A stretch of DNA of 64,000 nt from Dendrocalamus latiflorus (taxonomy: Eukaryota > Streptophyta > Magnoliopsida > Poales > Poaceae): positions 17,271,102 to 17,335,101 of the forward strand of contig CM029669.1 in assembly GCA_017311315.1 (NCBI GenBank), written 5' to 3'. Below are positions 12,604 through 23,235 of this stretch, in pieces (the first letter of the stretch is position 1; every line of letters begins with the position of its first letter). Under the pieces are notes generated by a model. It was not told the origin of the DNA. It made no database searches and saw nothing but the letters and a program-made list of their open reading frames with translations. The position numbers and the translations under genes are program-made.

Positions 12604-13360
12604 CCATCGATGATCAGATCATCGATATTACGAATTGTGGTGAAAAGCCCAGCCTCATAGAAGGACTTGGAAAGGAGAAGGAGTGTCTTTATTGTTGTGT
12701 TAGGATTAAAATGTGCTCCTATAGAGTGATTACAAAGGGGATGTTGCTAACCCTAAGTTTGCTATTTCTTGCCTCTGTTGTCTAATACTTGATCTTGTGT
12801 GTCTTCGTCTATTGATTGATCCCTCCATTCATCTTCTTCCGTAAGGCTTAAATAGCATCAAAGAAGTGTCAATTATTCCCCTGGAACAGGTGCCTTGTCG
12901 ATTCCTCATGCCTGACCGAGCGAGTAGTTGCTGTTAGTAAGAGAGATCTGACAAATAACTGCTGATTGGTTATCTGTCAGTGGAAGAAGATCATTGCAAC
13001 AACCTGAGACAATTGTTGTCGGAGACATAGGGCTGAATCATCATGCAGTTATTGGAGTTAAGGACGCACATGCCCTATTTCACCACATGGGAAATTACCT
13101 TAAGTTAATCCTAGTTATTGGTTTGTAGGATCGCCGAGTAGTGGCTGGTCGGATAGTAATCCTTCGACTGGAGATACTCGGGTAGTAATCCTCTGACCAA
13201 GGGTACTTATGTAGTATTACTTCAAACGATCTACGATCACAATAGCGTAGAACCTTAATTACATATTAAAGCCATGTTTAATAGATTATCCAATCCTCTT
13301 CTTGTACCGTGATGCCTAGGCGCCCAAAATTCTTTCTTTTATAATCAAGATGATGTCAAC
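12604..13360 (-). mobile_element. Probable 5' LTR of the Tat element
   Basis: The DNA between the primer site and about 13360 holds no gene. It has a minus-strand TATA-like box (TATTTAAG, complement of 12847-12854). The size, about 750 bp, and position fit a 5' LTR, but the second LTR is not in the window, so the ends cannot be confirmed. Confidence 0.4.
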
Positions 13361-13743
13361 TTATTCTTTTTATATCAATATGTAAACTCTTAGTAGGAGG
13401 TGGAGTTATGGAGGAACTCTATAAGACCTATGGGCTTATCCCCGGGCTCCCTAAATTCTAAGTGTGTGTGAAAGGAGTGCGTTTGTGTGTGTGCGTGCAT
13501 GGTGATGTGTGCACATGAGAGTCTACCTTGTAATCGGAAGGAGAGAGAGAACTAAAATATTATCACTATTTTTTTTATACTAAGAGACAGATATAAAAAT
13601 ATTGTGTCATCTCTTGATTCAATGTGATAATCGAGGTTGCAATCTGGAGCTGTGTTACGGAGTATATATTGGTGGTTATTAAACTGCCTTCAGTAGAAAT
13701 TATTCTTGAGTCCAGCTGCCAGTGGCGGAGTTTGAGTTGATAC
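13361..13743. other. Non-coding interval
   Basis: AT-rich DNA with a short imperfect GT-rich run (about 13460-13495). No gene or clear element is seen. Confidence 0.5.
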
Positions 13744-13746
13744 TAA

Positions 13747-14026
13747 GGGGGCGATCAACATGGCTGAAAAGCCCGTGGCTTATGGCTGAAAACACTGTAG
13801 CTGGCTGAAAAAAGCACTGTAGCTGACAGAGGCTTATTTAGCATAATTAAATTTAAAAAAATTTAAAAATAAAAAAAATATGTTAGCCCATTACGTATAA
13901 TACAAACAAATACGGGAAAAAAAGAACCGGCAAAAAAGCTCAACAAAAAGCCAAAAGTTCAGAAAAAGACGAAACTTATGAATAGTGAAAAATAAGCCAG
14001 AAGCCTAAGCCACGTTGATCACGCCC
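13747..14026. mobile_element. Tourist-like MITE (family A, copy 1)
   Basis: 280 bp flanked by a TAA duplication (13744-13746, 14027-14029). The ends are inverted repeats around GGGCGTGATCAACGTGGCT. The internal sequence (GCATAAYTAAATTT, ATGTTAGCCCAT, AAAGAACCGGCAAAAA) recurs in the copies at 16109, 25544, 27432 and 27617. A TAA/TTA duplication indicates a PIF/Harbinger-type (Tourist) MITE. Confidence 0.8.
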
Positions 14027-14243
14027 TAAGAATAGGTTCTTTTTTACTATGGCCGATGGTTTATGGCTATGGTTGATGTTTTTGGTCCTGACATGAGCGC
14101 TTATGCGAACAAACCGAATACTGATAAGTTGTTTTCAAAAGCCTGGCTCGATAAGCCGCTTTGAAAAGATGATGAGAAAACCGTCCTATTTGTTTGGGAA
14201 AGCGATAAGCTAAAAAAAGGTAAGATATGCTTAAGTAATATAA

Positions 14244-14635
14244 ATGCTACTATCTTCTCTTAAGAAATCTGGAAATGGTGGGGCAGCCATGGCCCAGGTT
14301 GGCCTGCATTATCCTCGGCCCCTGCCGACTGCAAGGAACTGGTTGACGCTTGGAGCAGGCATGATGAAAGGTCGCCAATTAGCCTGTGTCCGTAAGGAAC
14401 CACGAGAGCTAGGGTCAGATTTTGAGGTCCTCAACGTGGCTTTCAAACATAGGGAGGTGAATAATTCTGCGCATTGTTACGCAAAGTTTGCATGCAATTC
14501 TTTTTAGCCAACGGTGTGGGTTCTTTTTGCCCCCAGTTCCTTGTAAGTCGTAGCCTCCATTCGCGAGGACTCCGTTGCTCTGCAACTTAATTAAAAGCTC
14601 TCGTCTTTCTCTCAAAAACAAACTTAAACTACATA
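14244..14635 (+). pseudogene. LINE-like RNase H (RVT_3) 3' remnant
   Basis: The plus frame near 14427 reads VAFKHREVNNSAHCYAKFAC, resembling the last motif of RNase H-like domains at the C-terminus of plant LINEs (F.HR..N..AH.LA). The following codons, after stops, keep the usual order (VW..., SIREDSVALQLN). The sequence then ends in AATTAAAAGCTC...CTCTCAAAAAC, like a LINE 3' end with a short A-rich tail. It is a 5'-truncated, decayed copy. A nuclear RNase H-like gene piece is the alternative. Confidence 0.45.
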
Positions 14636-14639
14636 ACCA

Positions 14640-15668
14640 AGATGATGTAACTCTTTTAACTCTATAATCAAGCCTGTACGTGATATAGCGCCTAGTTTAA
14701 ACCTAAAATAAGATGTGAGGTTTTTTCTTTTTTAGAAAAAAGATGTGAGGTGATTGGTCTTTACTATTTCCTGAATCGCGTGAAGCTGGTTCTACATCAA
14801 CAACAAACTGGATCTGCAAACGGATTTTCAACTAACAGCCTCTGCTTGATTCTCCCCCTATCTAGAGAACAATGGCTATCCTGTCGGAGCCAAAGTGACT
14901 CGTAGTCATGCATGACTTGTACAAACGATGAAACGATTCGCGCTAAGCCTAACCGAGTCAATGAGCCCGACAAGCGTGACTGACTACATGAAAGCACGGG
15001 GGTGGCTATGCCGTGCAAACCAATGGCGAGCGTGTGAATTGGGCAATTGGCAACTCGGCAAAAGCCTCGATCCTTCCATCAGATGGGGGTCATACCAACG
15101 GAATTCTTCGAGCGCGTGGTGTTCGTATTAATTTTTACTGGTAAAATTTGACTATAGCTTATGATTTAAAATAAATAATGGTGACTAAAAGAAATAGCTT
15201 TTAGGACAAGCCATACAAAAAAGTGAGGAAGAAATAGGTGTGCATGACAAGAGTAAAAGGAGTAGGGTTGGTGATGCACCCACGATCTCTGTTTTATCTG
15301 TAAAATGAGATAGTAGTGAGAAAAATAAAGAAACTACTTCAAATAATAGATGTTCATGTTGCCTTTTAATTTTTCTAAATAGAAATTAGACACGTAAACC
15401 AATTAGGACCTGTTCTAACCTATCACAGCTCCGCCAAACCTTGGCGCCGAAGTCATCTTATATCCGGACAACGGGACAAGCCGTCAAGCCGTGCTGGAGT
15501 GGCGTGGTGGCGTGAGCGGCAACAAGGTTTGGCTCGGTGTTCGTCCCCCTTCCAACCGGGTCCCGCGTTGTCCCAGCTGCGTGGACAAACTGCCTCATTC
15601 TCCGGCACGCCTCACCCACCACCATCCGTCGTGCTGGAACATCGAGGTGCACGTACGTGTCCAGCACA
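14640..15668. other. Non-coding interval
   Basis: No recognisable gene. 15420-15660 is GC-richer, with short ORFs on both strands that show no family resemblance. Confidence 0.5.
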
Positions 15669-15671
15669 TTA

Positions 15672-15977
15672 GAGCAAGTCCAATAATAGAGCCAAGTGCT
15701 TGGCTATAAGTCAAGTTATAAGAGCCAAGTTATACAATAGTATGTCTTCTATTTGTCTACAAAAGATTTTTTTATTATTATGTGGTACCATATCTCACAT
15801 TCTCTTTCCTACTCCTCCTCACATACATTTATTATCTGGACCCACCACTGCATAGGCTCCCGTGTGCAGCTTGTTGCTTGCATGAGAGCCAAGCTCTCCT
15901 CTCTCTCCTCTCTTCTCTCCTCCACATCAGCAAAAATGCTGACTAACTTGGCTATAAGACCATTGTTGTACTTGCTC
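15672..15977. mobile_element. Tourist-like MITE (family B)
   Basis: 306 bp with terminal inverted repeats GAGCAAGTCCAATAATAGAGCC and, reversed on the right, GAGCAAGTACAACAATGG. It is flanked by TTA at 15669-15671 and 15978-15980. This end sequence is common in grass MITEs. Confidence 0.85.
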
Positions 15978-16108
15978 TTACACGCAAGTGGAGTATCATG
16001 GGAAACAAGGCAGCAAGCGCCAACGGCCAACTAGCTCGTGCATGGGCCGGCCCTTCATGTGTATTTCAGTATTTTGGGAGTATCACGTCAGAAAACTTTG
16101 TCAAATAA

Positions 16109-16392
16109 TTGGCTCTGCTCATTTTAGCTTGAGTTTTTAATTTTTAGCTTATTTTTTATTATTCATAAATTTCATCTTTTTCTGAACTTTTAACTTTTTT
16201 GAGCTTTTTTGCCGGTTCTTTTTTTTTCTATATTCGTTCGTGTTGTCCGTAATAAGCTACCATATTTTTTCTATTTTAAATTTTTTAAATTTAATTACGT
16301 CAAATAAGTCACCTTCAGTTACAGTAAAATTTTAACCGCTACAGTATAATTTGAGCCATAAGACATCTTTTTAGTCTAACCGAGCAGGGCCA
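16109..16392. mobile_element. Tourist-like MITE (family A, copy 2, inverted)
   Basis: 284 bp flanked by TAA (16106-16108, 16393-16395). The internal sequence is the reverse complement of the copy at 13747. Confidence 0.8.
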
Positions 16393-16395
16393 TAA

Positions 16396-17091
16396 TGCGG
16401 TTGTAGTTCCTTTTGACGTCAGCAATGATCGCTGCGTCGTTGCTCGGTCACAAGTCACAGGCAGATGCATATGCGTTTAGTGGTGGCTGCGTTCTGCCGT
16501 AGTTGGAGCTAAACGATATACTCTAATAACGTAATTAAGTACTAGTAACCTACGCGCATGCATATAGCTAGTTTATACTCCACGTGCGTAGTCGCGTAGA
16601 TACATTCCTGGCAATTTCTTAAATGAGAAAATCTAATGGAGGGTATACTGTCCAAGTCCATCCTAACGACATATCATTCAGCCATTGATCTGAAATGTCA
16701 TGCCTTTTTTTATTTCCTCCATGTGCAGATAATACAGGACCGTTGATGTGTTGGATTCATCGCACCGAGAGCCATTAGATGGGAGATGCTCCTGAACCTT
16801 CTTGCCCGAGCCAAACTAATGGGAAACATTATCTATCCTAAATTCACATGGGACACTCGTTATTCCTTTCTCTCTATCTCAAAATCCAGATGGGAGCTCC
16901 TGGGATCTCGGTGAGGGGGCACGACGCTCAGTGACGATGGCCAGTGGCTCTCAGTGGCGAGGCACGCCAAATTTTTATGACGGCACAGTGAGAGGCCGTG
17001 ATGAGTTTGGTGGCGAACAAATTTGTAACCCTCATTAGTAGATTCATTTCCAGTGGTTTCCTGACTGAGCCGATGAGACACACGATAGTGC
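16396..17091. other. Non-coding interval before the CACTA element
   Basis: No gene recognised. The sequence 'cagtggcgaggcacgcc' region (about 16930-17090) has short ORFs without family resemblance. The 3' side continues at 24873, beyond the transposon. Confidence 0.5.
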
Positions 17092-17124
17092 TTGCACTAC
17101 TACAGAAGAGGCTATACTGGACGG

Positions 17125-17290
17125 CTACATCACAGACGGTTCATACGGAACCGTCTGTGATTAAACTTTCACAGACGGTTTATACTGGCAACCGTCGGTG
17201 ATATTTTCACAGACGGTTATTAACACGAACGGTCTGTGATAAATAAGACATCACAGACGGTTCGTGTTACTAACCGTCTGTGGTATCGTT
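17125..17290. repeat. 5' subterminal palindromic repeats of CACTA
   Basis: Pairs of CACAGACGGTT and AACCGTCTGTG face each other across short spacers, so each pair could fold as a short stem-loop. Such motifs are the binding sites of the TNP1/TNPA-type accessory protein in this superfamily. Confidence 0.9.
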
Positions 17291-17338
17291 TAAACTACAA
17301 AATCTATAGAGACGAGAGTCAAATTCAAGGTAATTTTA

Positions 17339-17869
17339 TTACAAAAGTGCAATAAAAAGACATTCCCAGATTTGAATCTTCTGGGTTTCATATGCTTCTT
17401 CGTCGACTTCTGGAGTTGGAGGATCAGCCGCTGTGTTCTCGAATGCCGTCAAGATTGCCCTTGCCTTCTCGACTTCCTCCTCAAGCATGGGCAAATGATC
17501 ATTAGCATGTTCCATAATCTGAAACAGGATGTCAAGATGCGCTTCCGCATTATCGGCCCAATCTGCTTGATCGGCAAGTTTATCCAAGTGTGTCTACAGT
17601 GCCGCAAGATCTTCCTCCGCTTTGCGCACATTGTAGAGAAGAACGAGGCTGAGGGCGGTTTCCCTATCCTGAGTGGCAATGAGATACCTCCGTCGACGGC
17701 GGATGATGAGGTCCAGCTGACGGATGGAAGCGAGTCGAGGAAGGAGAGCAGGGCGTGAGCGGAGGAGTTGCTCCAGACGTAAACTTTTGGCCGCCTGTGT
17801 AAGGTTGCGTCCGAACAACTCATGATGGATAGATGAGAGGAAGGAGATCAAAAGAATTTTAGATGTCAT
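17339..17869 (-). CDS. Small CACTA-borne gene of unknown function, copy 1, one in-frame stop
   Basis: From ATG at 17869 the frame gives MTSKILLISFLSSIHHELFG..., about 91 codons rich in R and L. It then meets a single TAG at 17594-17596 and continues in the same frame for another 83 codons: THLDKLADQADWADNAE..., then an acidic helix and EVDEEAYETQ. The total is about 175 codons. A TATA-like box (complement of GCATATATAAGC near 17936) lies about 70 bp upstream. A second copy of the N-terminal part is at 18569-18282. I do not recognise the family. It is leucine/arginine-rich with coiled-coil character. It faces out of the element, opposite to TNP2. It could be a captured host gene or the element's second protein. 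Confidence 0.5.
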
Positions 17870-17929
17870 TATTGAGAAATCTGGTGATGAAGAAGATGAT
17901 CAGGGAGAGCATAGTGCGTAGAAGGATTA

Positions 17930-18110
17930 GGGCGCGCATATATAAGCATTAACGCATGCAGACGCTTCGTATTTCAAACCATCTCTGCTATTATGATCAG
18001 GGAGTGCATAGTGTGTAGAAGAGCATGCAGGATTAGGACGCGCATATTTAAGCATTAACGCAGACGCTTCGTATTTCAAACCATCTCTGCTATTAATATC
18101 ACAAACCATT
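17930..18110. repeat. Duplicated promoter-side segment
   Basis: A segment with GCGCGCATAT...AAGCATTAACG and CTTCGTATTTCAAACCATCTC occurs twice in a row. Each copy has a TATA-like box in the minus direction. Confidence 0.7.
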
Positions 18111-18285
18111 CATATTATGATATTAATATCACAGACCGTTATTAATACGGTCTATCTGTGATAACTGAAACATCACAGACGGCTCGTATTAAGAACCGTC
18201 TGTGATAAATGATTGACACTAACACAAACGGTTTTAATTTGGACACCGTCTGTGTTAGTGGTCGAGTATCACAGACGGTCCTTAC
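18110..18285. repeat. Internal cluster of CACTA palindromic repeats
   Basis: Further CACAGACGGT/ACCGTCTGTG pairs lie between the two copies of the small minus-strand gene. Confidence 0.85.
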
Positions 18286-18569
18286 CAATGAACCAGGGTG
18301 AGAGCTTCTTCCGCATTGCGCACATTGTGGAGAAGAACCAGGGTGAGAGCTGTTTCCCTTTCTTGAGCGGCAGCGAGACGCCTCCGTCGACGGCGGAGGA
18401 TCAGGTCAAGCTGACGGATGCAAGAAAGTCGGGGAAGGAGAGCAGGGCGGGTGCGGAGGAGCTGCTCCAGATGCAAATTGCTGGCCGCCTGTGTAAGGTT
18501 CCGGCCGAACAATTCGTGATGAACAGATGAGAGGAAGGAGATGATCACAAGGATAGTAGAAGGCGCCAT
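18282..18569 (-). CDS. Small CACTA-borne gene, copy 2 (C-terminally truncated)
   Basis: From ATG at 18569 it encodes 95 residues that align along their length with copy 1. Shared blocks are FLSSxHHELFGRNLTQAA, LEQLLRxRPALLPRL, IRQLDLIxRRRRR and RETALxLVLLxNVRxAEE. It ends where copy 1 continues into its acidic coiled-coil half. A TATA-like box (complement of ATATTTAAC near 18608) is upstream. It is open throughout. The palindromic repeats of the element run directly into its 3' end. Confidence 0.5.
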   Translation of the reverse strand: MAPSTILVIISFLSSVHHELFGRNLTQAASNLHLEQLLRTRPALLPRLSCIRQLDLILRRRRRRLAAAQERETALTLVLLHNVRNAEEALTLVHW

Positions 18570-18699
18570 ATTGTACGTACGTAGAAGAGACCTGGATTAG
18601 GCGCGCATATTTAACCTTTAGCACAGACGGTTCGTATACCCAAACATTAATGATATAGATGCTTCGTATAACGATCGAGAGACGTTAATTAGACGATCG

Positions 18700-18990
18700 A
18701 AACCCGAAGCGTTCTGGCAATCGAAACACGAAGCGTTCTGGCAATCGAAACACGCGCGAAGCGTTCTGGCAATAGAAACACGCGCGAAGCGTTATGACAG
18801 ACGGTTTTACTGGCAACCGTCTGTGATATTTTCATAGACGGTTACTAACCGTCTGTGAACTTTCACAGACGGTTCTTAATACGAACCGTCTATACCAATC
18901 GAGATAACACAGACGGGTCCTGTTAAGAACCGTCTGTGAAAAGCCAGATAACACAGACGGTTCCTGTTAAGAACCGTCTGTAATAATCCC
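18700..18990. repeat. CACTA internal repeats: GAAGCGTTCTGGCAAT tandem copies and palindromes
   Basis: About four copies of a 24-26 bp unit ending in GAAGCGTTCTGGCAAT (18700-18790). They are followed by CACAGACGGT palindromic pairs up to about 18990. Confidence 0.8.
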
Positions 18991-19283
18991 ATGTCACTGA
19001 TAATTGGTGTGTAATAATCACATGTCACCAATAATTGGCGTATACACAGGATTTCGATCTCACCCGTCTATTCTCTCCACATCGAATGGCTGGCACCAGT
19101 TCTCCCACGGCCAGGCCCTTATTAATAACTCCCCATCAACCTTTCCACCGGTACTAGTCACGCGTGAGTTCATCCACTAGCTAGCTTCCTGCATGCATCT
19201 CCCCTCCGCTGTGAGCTAGCACCTCCATCGCGGCACGACCGGTTCATACTAAACAACACACTCTTGCCGCAAGTGTGTCTTGT

Positions 19284-19630
19284 TTAGTGTGAACCGTCGT
19301 GCCATGAAGGGTTTGTTAGCTTGTTATCCTGTAATAGATCGATCTGAATGTGTTGTTGAGTTTTTGTGCTTGCCTCTGTATTTGCATGTTCCTCGACCAG
19401 CTCAAACAAGAATCTTGAAATGTCTTTTCTTTGCACTATTGTAATAAAATTGCCTTGAATTTTGTCGAGAAAGATGAACTGTTTCGTCAGGGCATGACTG
19501 CCAACTCGAAGCATATATAGCATAGCATTCGAGGCACATCCGAGGCCTGCAGCTGTGTCTTGAGGAATGCCAAGAGCTGGTCTTCAGATGTGGCAGCCAC
19601 ACTGGTCTTCAGATGTGGCAGCCACATCTG
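19284..19630 (-). pseudogene. Minus-strand coding-like remnant inside CACTA
   Basis: The complement strand reads ATSEDQLLAFLKTQLQASDV, then VPRMLCYICFELAVMP before a stop. The adjoining frame gives TKQFIFLDKIQGNFITIVQ and FELVEEHANTEASTKTQQ. The composition and length look like exons of a protein, possibly the element's second transposition protein, but I do not recognise it. Part of this segment forms the left arm of the inverted repeat at 19473-19742. Confidence 0.35.
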
Positions 19631-19742
19631 AAGACCAGCTCTTGGCATTCCTCAAGACACAGCAGCAGGCCTCGGATGTGCCTCGAATGCTATGCTATAT
19701 ATGCTTCGAGTTGGCAGTCATGCCCTGACGAAACAGTTCATC
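19473..19742. repeat. 270-bp near-perfect inverted repeat (hairpin)
   Basis: The left arm from GATGAACTGTTTCGTCAGGG and the right arm to CCCTGACGAAACAGTTCATC are reverse complements for about 125 bp. I found only about one mismatch (CTGCAGCTG versus CTGCTGCTG). A short centre contains a repeated CTGGTCTTCAGATGTGG. Confidence 0.9.
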
Positions 19743-19749
19743 CCCGTGT

Positions 19750-20000
19750 AACTATCACAGACGATTTGTAATGTAAACCGTCTGTGAAGGACTATCACAT
19801 ACGGTTCTATACACGAACCGTCTGTGATACGCATAAATCACAGACGGTTGATATTTAGAACCGTCTGTGATATTATGTACATCACAGACGGTTCGTGTTA
19901 CGAACCGTCTGTGATAATGAGACTATCACAGACGGTTATTGATGCGAACCGTCTATGATAGGCAGAAATCACAGACCGTTTGTAGTTGGAACCGTCTGTG
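19750..20000. repeat. CACTA palindromic repeats upstream of TNP2
   Basis: At least five facing pairs of CACAGACGGTT and AACCGTCTGTG, with one or two base changes in some. Confidence 0.9.
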
Positions 20001-20138
20001 ATATTCTGCGTAGTATTAATTACTTGGCGTACTTGCTTGAAGGATGTCGACACCGATCTGTCTTCATTGCGCTGCATCGGTGGAGCAAGGCGGCCGGCTT
20101 TAGGGAGTTGGGGGTGAAAAAATATCACCGTCTTCTTA

Positions 20139-20252
20139 TTGATCTGATCAGAGGTTAGCATACTCAATTACTTAACATTCTTAGTGATCTGATCAGAGAT
20201 TAGTATTCAATTACTTAACATTCTTAGTGATCTGATCAGAGGTTAGTAGTAG
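20139..20252. repeat. Tandem repeat upstream of TNP2
   Basis: GTGATCTGATCAGAG(G/A)TTAG followed by TCAATTACTTAACATTC occurs two and a half times, with a period of about 43-46 bp. Confidence 0.8.
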
Positions 20253-20298
20253 AGGTAATAATCATTTTTGACACCCATTTTTCACTTGTGTAGCGTAG

Positions 20299-23235
20299 AT
20301 GGACCGAAGCTGGATGTATATTGAGAACCGTGTGAGTGAAGAGTACATTACTGGCGTGTCTGCCTTTAGAAGGGCGGCCGAGCTGGATATGTTGAAGAAG
20401 GGGATGAAATATATGTATTGCCCATGTATTGATTGTGATAATCTCAAGATGTTTAGCAACTCAGCGCAGATTGAAGCTCACTTGATTCGAAGGGGTTTCA
20501 GAAAAGGGTACAAATGTTGGACCAGTCACGGTGAAGAGAAGAGTACACAAGAAGGTAGTTATGATATAGTCGAGGGAGGCAACGATATGCCAGTTGTGGA
20601 CTGTTCTTTCGATCATGAGGAAAGGTCGCAGGATGACAATCTGGATCATGAGGATAGGTCGCAGGATGACAATCTGGATCATGAGGATAGGTCGCAGGAT
20701 GATAATCTGGATCAGATGTTACGTGATGCAGAAGGGAACTATAGTGAGAGAGAGTTTGGTAAATTCGAGGGCTTGATGGAGGACTCGGAGAAACCTTTGT
20801 TCCCGGGCTGCAAGCCGCAACACACGAGGTTGTCATCAGTTCTAGAACTGCTAAAATTGAAGGCAAGCAATGGTTGGTCCGACAAGAGTTTCACGGTATT
20901 ATTAGGTCTCCTAGTGGACATGCTTCCAACGGGAAATGTGTTGCCGAGAACCACCTACCAAGCCAAGAAGATTCTTTGTCCATTAGGAATGGAAGTAGAA
21001 AGAATACATGCATGTCGGAATGATTGTATCCTGTACCGTAAAGAGTATGCTAGCTTACATGTTTGTCCGGTGTGCAAAGCATCCCGATACAAACGTAAAA
21101 ATGACTCTGATGATGGGAAGGGCATCGAGGTGAAGCAAGGACCTCCTGCTAAGGTGATGTGGTATCTTCCTGTAATCCCCCGTTTGAAGCGTTTATTTGC
21201 AAACCGCAAGGATGCAAGATTGATGCGTTGGCACTGCGAGCAGCGTAAGAAAGACGGAATGATAAGACATGTTGCTGATTCTGCCCAGTGGAGGAACATC
21301 GATAGGATGTTTGTAGATTTCGGTGTGGAACCGAGAAATATAAGGTTTGGGTTGAGTACAGATGGAATAAATCCTTTTGGTAACATGAGCAGTCGACATA
21401 GTACCTGACCCGTGACTCTGTGCATGTACAACCTTCCTCCTTGGCTGTGTATGAAGCGGAAATATATTTTGATGTCACTACTTATCCAAGGGCCGAAGCA
21501 ACCTGGCAACGATATTGATGTGTTCCTAGCCCCATTGGTGGAAGATCTTGCAACACTGTGGAATGAAGGGGTACATGTATGGGATGCGGACAAACGAGAG
21601 AACTTCACTCTACGGGCCATGTTGTTCTGCACCATTAATGATTTTTCTGCCCTTGGTAACCTGTCAGGGTTTAGTATAAAAGGAGCCAAAGCGTGTCCGC
21701 ACTGCTTAGATTATACGGAGAGTGTGTGGTTGAACAACTCCCGAAAAACTGTGTACATGCGTCACCGTAGGTTCCTTCCAAAGTATCACCCATACCGCAA
21801 GATGAAGAAACAATTTGACGGAAAAAAAGAGGATGACTCAGTACCAAGACCTTTTAGCGGGAAAGAGGTGTATGATATGGTCAAGGATATAAATGTTGTG
21901 TTTGGAAAGGGACGTAAATTGAGAAAGAACATGTGGAAAAAGAGGTCAATATTTTGGGACTTGCCTTATTGGGAGCACTTAGAAGTTCGCAATTACATCG
22001 ATGTCATGCACGTAGAGAAGAATGTATGTGACAGTTTGATTGGTCTCTTACTGAACATTCCTGACAAAACAAAGGATGGTGTTAACGCAAGGCGTGACTT
22101 GGTCGCTATGAACATCAGGACCGAGTTAGCACCGATAGAGACCGATAAAGGCCGGACGTACCTTCCCCCAGCATGTTACACTCTGTCTAAGTCCAAGAGA
22201 ACTGAATTGTGCCAGTCCTTAAATGGTGTGAAAGTTCCATCCGGTCACTCGACAAGCATGAAGAAACTTGTTTCCATGAAACATTTGAAATTAATTGGCA
22301 TGAAGTCTCACGACTGTCATGTGTTAATGACTCAAATGCTACCTGTTGCAATTAGAAGTATTTTGCCGAACAAGGTTCGAGTGACAATCATAAGGCTATG
22401 TTATTTCTTCAACGCAATTGCTCAGAAGGTCATTGATCCGGATGGACTAGATGCTCTGCAAACCGAGGTGGTGACAACTCTATGTCATCTAGAGATGTAT
22501 TTCCCTCCATCATTTTTTGATATCATGGTCCATCTCATTGTCCACCTTGTGAAAGAGATAAAAATATGTGGCCCCGTATTTCTACGTCATATGTACCCTT
22601 TCGAGAGGTACATGGGAATTCTGAAGTCCTATGTACGCAATCGATCTCGACCGGAGGGTAGCATCATCGAAGGTTATACAACAGAAGAGGTCATTGAATT
22701 CTGCATCGGCTACATGGCTCAGGTAGAGCCGATAGGTGTACCTCTATCTCATCACGAGGGGAGGCTAGAGGGTATCGGGACTATCGGGAGGAAAGCAATA
22801 ACTCCGGATCAAAATACGTATACTCAAGCCCATTTCATAGTTTTACAACACATGACTGAAGTGACCCCATATATTGAAGAGCACAAGGACATGCTACGTC
22901 AGGAGAATGCAGGCCAGTCAGAAGTTTGGACCACGAGACAACACAACCGTCAGTTCAACGAATGGTTCAAGGCGCAATTGACTAGGAGGTCGTCAAGTGA
23001 AACACTACAATGGTTGGCAAAAGGGCCAAAATTTACAATTGTGACATGGCAAGCATACGACATACGACATGATCCAACAAGCCCGGAAATCGCGACGACC
23101 GGTGGGTTTCCTCGACCCTCACTTGGTCTCCGAGCAATCTATCAACGCAGATGCATCCTTCGTGGAAGGTTACATAACGAGGGGATTGATTGCTCACACC
23201 GACAAGGAGTACGTCATGGTACCCTTCAACCAAGG
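20299..23235 (+). CDS. TNP2-like CACTA transposase, broken by one nonsense codon
   Basis: It starts MDRSWMYIENRVSEEYI, the transposase-associated domain (Transpos_assoc, residues 1-80), with CPCIDC and a zinc-like C/H pattern. Next come three 11-residue acidic repeats (DHEERSQDDNL, about residues 105-137) and the TNP2 domain (Transposase_21), with FGLSTDGINPFGN at about residue 350. A TGA at 21406-21408 interrupts the frame, where family members have Trp before PVTLC. The frame then resumes with NLPPWLCMKRKYI, GAKACPHC and IDVMHVEKNVCDSL. A DUF4218-like region follows (GPVFLRHMYPFERYMG, about 22570-22620). A one-base frame shift near 23095 is needed to join the protease part. The protein cuts and joins the CACTA ends in the nucleus. 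Confidence 0.9.
20611..20709 (+). repeat. Three in-frame 33-bp tandem repeats in TNP2
   Basis: Each 33-bp unit encodes DHE(E/D)RSQDDNL. They form an acidic linker between the N-terminal domain and the TNP2 core. Confidence 0.95.

Larger units (their letters stand above)
3424..13360 (-). mobile_element. Ty3/Gypsy retrotransposon, Tat lineage (RIRE2/Grande-like), degenerate
   Basis: Minus-strand remnants come in Gypsy order from right to left: primer site (about 12603), gag (about 11100-10380), protease (10203-9706), RT (9089-8525), RNase H (8004-7663) and integrase (about 7300-6260). On the opposite strand, 3424-6213 is a spliced coiled-coil ORF lying beyond pol. That layout is known for the Tat lineage. 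All reading frames are broken by stops and shifts. The 3' LTR would lie to the left, but the element is cut at 3423 by the LTR inserted there. The right boundary is approximate. Confidence 0.75.

Noticed and set aside
12604..13360. Exact 5' LTR ends of the Tat element
   Set aside because: Neither a TG/CA pair nor a second LTR is available in the window, so only an approximate extent is given.
20461..21689. Minus-strand ORFs opposite TNP2 (up to 244 codons)
   Set aside because: Antisense shadows of the transposase coding frame.
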